From Candidatus Methylomirabilota bacterium (GTDB lineage: Bacteria; Methylomirabilota; Methylomirabilia; Methylomirabilales; JACPAU01), in NCBI GenBank assembly GCA_023249205.1, contig JAHFDC010000083.1, forward strand, positions 1-5,318: 5,318 nucleotides of DNA. Direction: 5' to 3'. Below the pieces are notes generated by a model. The model ran no database searches. It saw nothing but the letters and a program-made list of their open reading frames with translations, and was not told the DNA's origin. A program made the translations under genes and the position numbers. Shown one piece after another: positions 1 to 4,890 of this stretch. The stretch's first letter is position 1. Every line of letters begins with the position of its first letter.

Positions 1-32
1 AGGTAGTCCTCCATGGCATGGCTAATCGTCAT
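1..32 (-). CDS. N-terminal fragment of a probable DtxR/MntR-family metal-dependent repressor
   Basis: Only the first ten codons and two bases of the eleventh are present; the gene runs off the left edge. The visible protein is MTISHAMEDYL (the final CT- codon must be Leu). AMEDYL/SMEDYL at the extreme N-terminus is typical of the DtxR/IdeR/MntR family, where it begins helix 1 before the winged helix-turn-helix. These proteins repress iron- or manganese-homeostasis genes when loaded with Fe2+ or Mn2+. The ATG at 32-30 is chosen because GGAGG (44-40) lies 7 nt upstream; the in-frame ATG at 14-12 has no such site. The gene has its own promoter and an operator-like dyad (55-70), so it may repress itself. 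The family call rests on very few residues plus that promoter context, so it stays tentative; metal-binding residues and length cannot be judged. Confidence 0.55.
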   Translation of the reverse strand, partial: MTISHAMEDY

Positions 33-54
33 ATTGGAGCCTCCAAAAAAAGAA

Positions 55-70
55 CTTAGGCTCGCCTCAG
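55..70 (-). promoter_or_regulatory. Operator-like inverted repeat over the predicted start of transcription
   Basis: On the minus strand this reads CTGAGGC-GA-GCCTAAG. It is a dyad with 7-base arms, six of them matched, and a 2-base centre. It lies directly after the -10 element (71-76), where a bound repressor would block initiation. From T69 to A56 it agrees by eye at 11 of 14 positions with the first 14 bases of the DtxR box TTAGGTTAGCCTAACCTAA as I recall it; the remaining five bases agree poorly. With the AMEDYL start of the gene downstream, this suggests autoregulation by a DtxR-type protein. A short hairpin plus the seven-T run at 51-45 could instead be a weak attenuator. Confidence 0.45.
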
Positions 71-99
71 ACAGTACCCGGCACTCGCGACTTTGTCAA
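71..99 (-). promoter_or_regulatory. Sigma70-type promoter of the DtxR-like gene
   Basis: The -35 box is a perfect TTGACA (minus strand 99-94). A 17 bp spacer (93-77) leads to a -10 box TACTGT (76-71), which keeps the first T and A and the last T of TATAAT. Initiation would fall near 64, about 30 nt upstream of the ATG at 32. The promoter is in the 137 nt gap between the MerR gene stop (170) and this start, so the DtxR-like gene can be transcribed separately from the merR unit. I see no intrinsic terminator between the MerR stop and this promoter, so read-through is also possible. Confidence 0.6.
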
Positions 100-169
100 G
101 TGGGCTGGCGGCTGTGGAATGTCCTAATTGGAAATTGTTGAACGAATTGAGATTGATGATCCCAGCAGG

Positions 170-607
170 CTACTTATAACCTCTGGAGGGAAGGGGCTCG
201 CCTTCGATATGGGGACAGACCACTCCCTGAGAGCCGTGGTGCTTTGCTCGCTCCTCCCAGCCGGCGAGGAGCCGCTTGAGCCGTTTCCGGACGGCGACAA
301 AATCGGCGAGCATCTGGTCGAGGTCAACGATTTTCTGCTCCACAAGGCTTCGGACATGGGCGCATGGCTGCTGGTCCTGCCGACGGACTCCCACGATTTC
401 CTTGATCTCGGAAAGTGTGAAGCCCAAGGCTTTCGCCTTGGTGATGAACTGGAGGAGTTCGATTGTCTCCTTGGGGTAGAGGCGATACCGGTTCTCGCCC
501 CGTTGCGCTGGAGGCAGCACCCCGATCGCTTCATAGTACCGGATCGTCTTCGGGTTGACCCCCGCCTGCTTGGCGAGGGGTCCGATGAAGAGCTGAGTGC
601 GAGTCAT
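170..607 (-). CDS. MerR-family, probably heavy-metal-responsive transcriptional regulator (145 aa)
   Basis: A MerR-family activator/repressor that bends promoters with over-long spacers. The N-terminal winged helix-turn-helix covers about residues 6-75: FIGPLAKQAGV, then PKTIRYYEAIGVLPP, then ENRYRLY and the ALGFTLSEIKEI segment. A long dimerisation helix runs over about 83-113. Cys82 aligns with Hg-ligand Cys82 of MerR and with Cys79 of ZntR, a position that is Cys in divalent-metal sensors and Ser in CueR. Cys131 sits in a VVCPHIE tail that resembles MerR's VSCPLI around Cys126. The middle ligand (MerR Cys117) is absent, with AGWEER in that area; His84, His123, His124 and His133 are possible substitutes. 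The ATG at 607 is preferred because the domain starts right after it; the in-frame GTG at 682 would translate through a terminator-like hairpin. The Shine-Dalgarno is weak (AGG touching the ATG). It lies 55 nt after the small Cys protein gene and probably shares its MerR-type promoter. The metal is not determined. Confidence 0.9.
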   Translation of the reverse strand: MTRTQLFIGPLAKQAGVNPKTIRYYEAIGVLPPAQRGENRYRLYPKETIELLQFITKAKALGFTLSEIKEIVGVRRQDQQPCAHVRSLVEQKIVDLDQMLADFVAVRKRLKRLLAGWEERAKHHGSQGVVCPHIEGEPLPSRGYK

Positions 608-629
608 CCTATGTCCAGTCGCAGGAAAG

Positions 630-656
630 GGGGGCCGGCCCAAGGGACCGGCCCCC
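630..656 (-). terminator. GC-rich hairpin between the small Cys protein gene and merR
   Basis: On the minus strand GGGGGCCGG (656-648) pairs perfectly with CCGGCCCCC (638-630): nine GC pairs. The 9-nt loop TCCCTTGGG can add two more pairs around a CUUG tetraloop. The hairpin starts 6 nt after the stop codon of the small gene (665-663). It is followed only by CTTTCC, so the U-tract is poor. The stem is plain; its role is not. It could be a leaky terminator that lowers merR expression relative to the first gene, an RNA-stabilising 3' end, or a processing boundary. Confidence 0.4.
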
Positions 657-662
657 ACGGGG

Positions 663-851
663 TCAGAGCTCTCCCAAAACACCCTCTCGCACGTATCGCA
701 CGAGGCTGTTCCAGGCTTCTCTGGAGAGTGCGATCTTCTCGTCGCCCTCCCCGATCCGGACGGTCGCTGTCCTATCTTCGTGTCGGAGAACCTCGACCTC
801 GGGACAGGCCCCGCATTCCGGGCACAGGGACACCTTCTGTGTGAGCTGCAC
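663..851 (-). CDS. Small Cys-cluster protein of unknown function (62 aa)
   Basis: I do not recognise a named family. The protein opens with MQLTQKVSLC and carries CPECGACPEVEV (Cys10, Cys13, Cys16; C-x2-C-x2-C), a charged linker, VRIGEGDEKI, a helix SREAWNSLVRYVREG and a C-terminal LGEL. There is no signal peptide or membrane segment, so it should be cytosolic. The thiol cluster near the N-terminus suggests metal or Fe-S binding, or a thiol-based role, but three Cys alone do not prove this. The GTG at 851 is preferred because AAGGAGG (866-860) lies 8 nt upstream; the in-frame ATG at 857 and GTG at 860 are too close to that site, and would give 64 or 65 aa. It is the first gene after a MerR-type promoter and is followed by merR itself, so it is probably the main product of a metal- or stress-induced unit. 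Confidence 0.8.
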   Translation of the reverse strand: MQLTQKVSLCPECGACPEVEVLRHEDRTATVRIGEGDEKIALSREAWNSLVRYVREGVLGEL

Positions 852-859
852 GGCCATCA

Positions 860-866
860 CCTCCTT
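860..866 (-). promoter_or_regulatory. Strong Shine-Dalgarno that decides the start of the 62-aa gene
   Basis: The minus strand reads AAGGAGG followed by TGATGGCC and then GTG. AAGGAGGTGAT is close to a full complement of the 16S rRNA 3' tail. It is 8 nt from the GTG at 851 but only 2 nt from the ATG at 857, so the GTG is the better start. The leader between the predicted transcription start and this site is very short. Confidence 0.65.
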
Positions 867-875
867 TCACTAAAC

Positions 876-907
876 AATGTAATCCTTTCAGGTAACTGGA
901 AGGTCAA
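876..907 (-). promoter_or_regulatory. MerR-type promoter with 20 bp spacer
   Basis: The -35 box is TTGACC (907-902) and the -10 box is TACATT (881-876, four of six matches to TATAAT, including the leading TA and final T). The spacer, 901-882, is 20 bp; reading the -10 as TTACAT (882-877) gives 19 bp. Spacers of 19-20 bp are too long for efficient sigma70 initiation and are the hallmark of promoters that MerR-family proteins activate by untwisting DNA. The promoter points at the 62-aa gene, with transcription expected to start near 869-867. Confidence 0.7.
884..903 (-). promoter_or_regulatory. Inverted-repeat operator for a MerR-family protein
   Basis: The minus strand reads CCTTCCAG-TTAC-CTGAAAGG, with arms matching at 7 of 8 positions around a 4-base centre. 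It sits inside the long promoter spacer and overlaps the end of the -35 box, exactly where MerR proteins bind. The left arm with its flank, TTGACCTTCC, resembles the E. coli copA (CueR) promoter as I remember it. The natural candidate to bind here is the MerR-family protein encoded at 170-607, giving autoregulation. Confidence 0.7.
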
Positions 908-1081
908 GGGATATTTTGCGGATATCAGGAAATGCATTCACGCCAAGAGCAGTTCCCCAAGTCCCCCTACCCGATCCGCTCTTCCCGCAGACTTGCCAGG
1001 GGTCATCCTAAGCATCTGGTAAATCCTACCAAAGTTGTAGCAAGCGAAGTAAGGAGCCAGGGGCGCCTTGAGGTTCGCCAG
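908..1081. other. Gap between rex and the MerR-type promoter, no gene seen
   Basis: I find no convincing reading frame or RNA gene. This stretch should hold the end of the complex I/rex transcript, but no hairpin with a T-run is visible. Minor structures on the minus strand are a 5 bp stem TGGTA/TACCA with a 5-nt loop around 1016-1030, and a possible long-range pairing of AAGTC (994-990) with GACTT (963-959), flanked by CCCC (1002-999) and GGGG (958-955). A GATAT/ATATC pair lies at about 909-925. None is strong enough to assign a role. Confidence 0.5.
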
Positions 1082-1816
1082 CTAGCCTGGGACACTACTG
1101 ACGGCTGGCTTCGGCGCGGGGACAGCGTGGGGCCGGTCGGTGCGCTTGGTATGGAAGGCGAGGGTCTTCAAGAGAACAGACAGGTCCACGTTCTGGACCT
1201 TGACGCCCCGTGGGACGGTCAGTTGGGTGGGGGCAAAGTTCAGGATGGCGTTCACCCCGGCAGCCACCAACTGGTCGGCCACCGCCTGGGCGCCCGCGGC
1301 AGGGATGGCCAGGATGGCGATCCGGATTGCCCGCCGCTTCAGGACGGGACCGATCCGCTCGATGCGATGGATAGGGACCCGCCCCTGCCTGCCACCGATC
1401 TTGGCCGGGTCCTTCTCGAAGGCCACGGAGAGGCGGAATCCGCGGTGCTGAAACCCCGGGTAGGCTAGCAGGGCCGACCCGAGATTTCCGACCCCCACGA
1501 GCGCCACCTGCCAGTCATGCTTCAGGCCGAGGATCCGCTCCAGATTGTGCTTCAACTCGCCCACGTAGTAGCCCAGGCCCCGAACGCCGAACTGCCCGAA
1601 GTACGCCAGATCCTTCCGGACCTGGGCCGAGTTCAGCCCGAACCGCTGGGCCAACTGCTTCGACGAGACGGCGGTGAGGCCGTCCGTTTGCAGTTCCTCC
1701 AGGCACCGGAGGTAGATGCTCAGCCGGGTGACCGTCCTCTCCGGGACCCTGGAAGCCCGGGCACCAGCCACGGGGCCTGGGCTCCCCGCCTCGCGCCGCT
1801 CCGGCATCAGCCTCAC
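1082..1816 (-). CDS. rex: Redox-sensing transcriptional repressor Rex
   Basis: Rex is a dimeric repressor that reads the NADH/NAD+ ratio: it binds operators when NAD+ dominates and releases them when NADH binds. An N-terminal winged helix covers about residues 24-90 (TRLSIYLRCLEEL, VSSKQLAQRFGLNSAQVRKDLAYFGQFGVRGLGY). The Rossmann domain follows, with VALVGVGNLG giving GxGxxG at Gly108, Gly110 and Gly113, then AFEKDPAKIG, AILAIPA, ILNFAP and VQNVDLSVLLKTLAF. At 244 aa it is longer than a usual Rex of about 210, owing to some 23 extra residues at the N-terminus and about 22 Pro/Ala-rich residues at the C-terminus. The GTG at 1816 forms a GTGA overlap with the nuoN stop; the ATG at 1807, which would give a shorter form, is an equally possible start. 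It is the last gene of the complex I operon. No classic Rex operator (TTGTGAA-N4-TTCACAA) is visible here; the operon promoter lies outside the window. Confidence 0.95.
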   Translation of the reverse strand: MRLMPERREAGSPGPVAGARASRVPERTVTRLSIYLRCLEELQTDGLTAVSSKQLAQRFGLNSAQVRKDLAYFGQFGVRGLGYYVGELKHNLERILGLKHDWQVALVGVGNLGSALLAYPGFQHRGFRLSVAFEKDPAKIGGRQGRVPIHRIERIGPVLKRRAIRIAILAIPAAGAQAVADQLVAAGVNAILNFAPTQLTVPRGVKVQNVDLSVLLKTLAFHTKRTDRPHAVPAPKPAVSSVPG

Positions 1817-3264
1817 CCCCCCATCCCTGCCAGGTGCTGGGCCGACCGGACCGCCACTTCCCAGGCGCCCGACGGGAAGAGGCCAAGGTACAGCGTCCCG
1901 GCCACGCCGAGAAGAGTGGCCAGCGCCGTCGCCCCTGAGAGGCGGAGGTCCGCCGGCTCCGCTCCCGGCTCCTGCATGTACATCACCACCACGACCCGGA
2001 GGTAGAAGAACACCGAGACCACGCTACAGAGGACTCCCAGGATGGCAAGCCAGATGTAGCCCGCCTCCACCGCCGCGCTGAAGACGTAGAGCTTGGCCAT
2101 GAACCCGGCGGTGGGCGGAAGGCCGGCCAGGGAGAACATGAAGATCGCCATGCTCAACGCGAAGAGGGGCCGCCGGGTGCCCATCCCCGCCCAGGCATCC
2201 AGCGTGAGATTCTCCTCCCCCCGCTGTCCGAGCGCGATGAGGACGGCGAAGGCCCCCACCGTCATGAAGGCGTAGGCCAGCAGGTAGAACAGGAGCCCCG
2301 CCGTCCCGAGGGGGCTCCCGGGGACCAGGGCGACCACGAGGTAGCCGGCGTGGGCGATCCCGCTGTAGGCCAGCATCCGCTTCAGGCTCCGCTGCGCCAC
2401 CGCCGCCACGTTTCCCACCCCCATGGTGAGGGCGGCCAGGATCCACAGGACATCCGGCCAGGCCCCCTGGAGGCTCGTCCCGGCCACCGGCGTGACGCGC
2501 AGGAATCCCGCGAAGGCGGCCGCCTTCGTTCCGGCGATCATGAAGGCGGTGACGGAGGTGGGGGCCCCCTCGTAGACGTCCGGGGCCCACATGTGGAACG
2601 GGACCGCGGCGACCTTGAAGGCCAGGCCGACGAGAATGAGCCCCACCCCCACCGCCGGGAGGGGGCCGGGAGACGCCCGGGGGAGGAGCGCCGCCTGGAT
2701 CGCCTCCAGGTTCGTGGACCCGGTCGCCCCGTACAGGAACGCCACCCCGTACAGGAGAAACGCCGAGGAGAAGGCTCCGAGGAGCAGGTACTTCAGGCCC
2801 GACTCGTTGGAGGTGAGGCGGTGCCGCAGGAACCCCGCCAGGACATACAGGGCCACGGAGAGGGTCTCCAGGCCAAGGAAGAACATGAGCAGGTCGGCCG
2901 CCGAGGCCATCACCATCATCCCGAGGACGGCGAAGGTCAGCAGCACGTAGTACTCGCCAAACTCAATCCCCTCCCGGCGGATGTAGGGAATCGACAGGAG
3001 AACGGTCAGGATGCCGATGAGGGCGAAGAGTCCGTAGAAGAAGCAGGCGGCGCGGTCCACCACCAGCATCCCGGCCACGACCCGGGCATCTCCTCGCCAG
3101 AGCCCGGCGCTCAGCGCCGCTGCTCCTCCGAACCCCACGATGGGGATCCAGGCCAGCATCGCGCGCCGCTCCGGCCCCACGAATAGGTCGGCGACCAGGA
3201 GGACGAGCCCGGCACCCGCCACCGCGAGCGTGGGGGCCAGTGCGGCCCAATCGAGCGGAGGCAT
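1813..3264 (-). CDS. nuoN: NADH-quinone oxidoreductase subunit N (NuoN)
   Basis: An antiporter-like membrane subunit of complex I, one of the three proton-pumping modules (NuoL, M, N) in the inner membrane. The protein is 483 aa, close to the usual 480-490, with about 14 hydrophobic helices. Pump residues are present at positions matching those I recall for E. coli NuoN: Glu133 (GLETLSV), Lys158 (SGLKY), Lys217 and His224 (FKVAAVPFHMW), Lys247 (AGTKAAA) and Lys295 (SLKRMLAYSGIAHAGY), with Lys391 (GFMAKLY) in the role of E. coli Lys395. The ATG at 3264 is chosen because GGAGGG (3278-3273) lies 8 nt upstream and the nuoM stop overlaps it by one base (TGATG). The frame is open far upstream, but that extension is antisense-like shadow over nuoM and is not part of the gene. 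Nothing in it looks truncated or frameshifted. Confidence 0.97.
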   Translation of the reverse strand: MPPLDWAALAPTLAVAGAGLVLLVADLFVGPERRAMLAWIPIVGFGGAAALSAGLWRGDARVVAGMLVVDRAACFFYGLFALIGILTVLLSIPYIRREGIEFGEYYVLLTFAVLGMMVMASAADLLMFFLGLETLSVALYVLAGFLRHRLTSNESGLKYLLLGAFSSAFLLYGVAFLYGATGSTNLEAIQAALLPRASPGPLPAVGVGLILVGLAFKVAAVPFHMWAPDVYEGAPTSVTAFMIAGTKAAAFAGFLRVTPVAGTSLQGAWPDVLWILAALTMGVGNVAAVAQRSLKRMLAYSGIAHAGYLVVALVPGSPLGTAGLLFYLLAYAFMTVGAFAVLIALGQRGEENLTLDAWAGMGTRRPLFALSMAIFMFSLAGLPPTAGFMAKLYVFSAAVEAGYIWLAILGVLCSVVSVFFYLRVVVVMYMQEPGAEPADLRLSGATALATLLGVAGTLYLGLFPSGAWEVAVRSAQHLAGMGG

Positions 3265-4883
3265 CACGGCTGCCCTCCGGCCGCGCGGGCCTGCGGTCGC
3301 CGGGGGAGCGCCAGTGACGCTTCCGCGCCGGCGGCCCGCGCCGGCCGGCCGTAGGCCTGCCCATCCACCCCCCCGGCGGCCGGCCCCACCGCGCTCGGGC
3401 CATGCTCGACGCGGGCGAGCAGGGCCTTCACCGAGGCCTCGCTCACGGACAGGAAGGGAGCTGGGTACACCCCGATCCACACCACCAGCAGGAGGATGGG
3501 AGCCAGGATGCCCGCTTCGGCGACGGTGAGATCCCGGAGGTTCCGGTTGGCCTCGTGCCGGACGGGCCCGAAGAGAACCTGCTGGACCATCCAGAGCATG
3601 TACCAGGCCCCGAGCACGACGCCGGCCGCCCCCAGGACGGCGTACAGCGGCCAGAACTTGAATGTCCCGGCCAGGATCAGGAACTCCCCGACGAAGCCGT
3701 TCAGGCCGGGCAGCCCGATGGAGGAGAGGGCGATGACGAGCAGGACGCCGCCATATGCCGGGATCACCCGGAAGAGGCCCCCGAAGTCCGCCAGCATCCG
3801 GGTGTGCCGCCGCTCGTAGAGCATCCCGACCAGCAGGAACAGGGCGCCGGTGCTGAGCCCGTGGTTGACCATCTGGAGAAGCGCCCCCGAGACGCCCTGG
3901 ACGTTCAGGGCGAAGATCCCGAGCATGACGAAGCCCAGGTGGCTCACGCTGCTGTACGCCACCAGGCTCTTCACGTCCGCCTGGGCGAGGGCGACCAGCG
4001 CCCCGTACAGGATCCCCGCGATCGCCAGCCACGCCACCAGGGGGAGGAGGGTGCGGGTTGCATCAGGGAAGAGGGGGAGGGCGAAGCGGAGGAACCCGTA
4101 GGTTCCCATCTTGAGGAGGACCCCCGCCAGGATGACGCTCCCCCCCGTGGGCGCCTCCACGTGGGCATCGGGTAGCCAGGTGTGGAACGGGACCATGGGG
4201 ACCTTGATGGCGAAGGCGAGGGCGAAGGCCAGGAACAGCCAGGTCTGCTTCTCCGGGGGAACCACGACGCCGAGCAGCGCCGGCAGGGCAAAGGTCGGCG
4301 CCGGGAGGGCCGCACGGCCGATGAAGTAGAGGGCGAAGATGGCCACGAGCATCAGGACCGAGCCGGCCATGGTGTAGAGGAAGAACTTGATCGTGGCGTA
4401 GATGCGGCGGGGACCGCCCCAGACCCCGATGAGGAAGTACATCGGGATGAGCATGGCCTCCCAGAAGACGTAGAAGAGGAAGAGGTCGAGCGCCACGAAG
4501 ACCCCCAGCATCCCGGTCTGGAGCAGCAGCAGGCAGATGTAGTACTCCTTCGCCCGCTCCCGGATCCAGGGCAGCGAGGCCGCAGCCACCAGGAGGCCGA
4601 GGAGGGTGGTGAGCAGGATCAATGGGAGGCTGATGCCATCCACCCCGAGCAGGTACTGGACGCCGAGACGCGGGATCCAGGCCGCCTCCTCCACGAACTG
4701 CATGCCGGCCTCCGCCGGGTCGAAGCGGGCGTACAGGAGGACGGACAGGGTGAAGTCCACTGCCGTCACTGTCACGGCCAGTCCGCCCAGGAGGCTCAGG
4801 CGCTCCCGCGGCAGGAGCAGAAGCAGGGCGGCCCCGGCGGCCGGCAGGAAGGTCAGGAGGCTCAGGAGCGGAAGCTCGGGCAT
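3264..4883 (-). CDS. nuoM: NADH-quinone oxidoreductase subunit M (NuoM)
   Basis: The second antiporter-like proton-pumping subunit of complex I, an integral membrane protein of 539 aa with about 14 helices. Key pump residues are Glu142 (YVFWEAMLIPMYF), Lys227 and His234 (AIKVPMVPFHTWLPDAHVEAPT), Lys258 (GVLLKMGTYG), Lys305 (QADVKSLVAYSSVSHLGF), His341 (VNHGLSTGALF) and Glu400 (LPGLNGFVGEF, the equivalent of E. coli Glu407). The ATG at 4883 begins 7 nt after the nuoL stop, with GAGGGG just upstream. From about residue 495 the protein has a roughly 45-residue Ala/Gly/Pro/Arg-rich tail after the last membrane helix, which makes it longer than a typical NuoM of 490-510 aa. The tail is low-complexity and probably not needed for pumping. 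The stop overlaps the nuoN start, suggesting coupled translation and equal subunit amounts. Confidence 0.97.
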   Translation of the reverse strand: MPELPLLSLLTFLPAAGAALLLLLPRERLSLLGGLAVTVTAVDFTLSVLLYARFDPAEAGMQFVEEAAWIPRLGVQYLLGVDGISLPLILLTTLLGLLVAAASLPWIRERAKEYYICLLLLQTGMLGVFVALDLFLFYVFWEAMLIPMYFLIGVWGGPRRIYATIKFFLYTMAGSVLMLVAIFALYFIGRAALPAPTFALPALLGVVVPPEKQTWLFLAFALAFAIKVPMVPFHTWLPDAHVEAPTGGSVILAGVLLKMGTYGFLRFALPLFPDATRTLLPLVAWLAIAGILYGALVALAQADVKSLVAYSSVSHLGFVMLGIFALNVQGVSGALLQMVNHGLSTGALFLLVGMLYERRHTRMLADFGGLFRVIPAYGGVLLVIALSSIGLPGLNGFVGEFLILAGTFKFWPLYAVLGAAGVVLGAWYMLWMVQQVLFGPVRHEANRNLRDLTVAEAGILAPILLLVVWIGVYPAPFLSVSEASVKALLARVEHGPSAVGPAAGGVDGQAYGRPARAAGAEASLALPRRPQARAAGGQP

Positions 4884-4890
4884 GCTCCCC

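Noticed and set aside
45..70. Intrinsic terminator from the dyad 55-70 plus the T7 run 51-45
   Set aside because: The dyad centre is only 2 bases and the stem would be three to four good pairs; it lies between a promoter and a start codon, so an operator is the better reading, with weak attenuation kept as an alternative.
608..682. Upstream GTG start at 682 for the MerR gene
   Set aside because: It would translate the GC hairpin into a Gly/Pro-rich leader, overlap the end of the 62-aa gene, and has no well-spaced SD. The HTH starts right after the ATG at 607.
128..844. Long plus-strand open frame of 238 codons
   Set aside because: It lies opposite the MerR and 62-aa genes, which have clear family features and a promoter; its translation is Arg/Pro/Gly-rich without motifs, typical of a GC-rich shadow frame.
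926..944. Rex-operator-like sequence (minus strand CGTGA-ATGCAT-TTCCT)
   Set aside because: Only one half-site resembles TGTGA; the other arm matches at 2 of 5 positions, so I do not call a Rex site.
2350..3186. Plus-strand open frame of 278 codons, and other long plus-strand frames over nuoM and nuoN
   Set aside because: They mirror the membrane genes, are rich in Gly/Arg/Glu/His and show no domain; codon bias of the GC-rich sense genes explains them.
3265..4032. N-terminal extension of the nuoN frame to 739 codons
   Set aside because: The extension is another frame of nuoM, is Arg/Gly/Pro-rich and not membrane-like; the ATG at 3264 has a good SD and gives a normal NuoN length.
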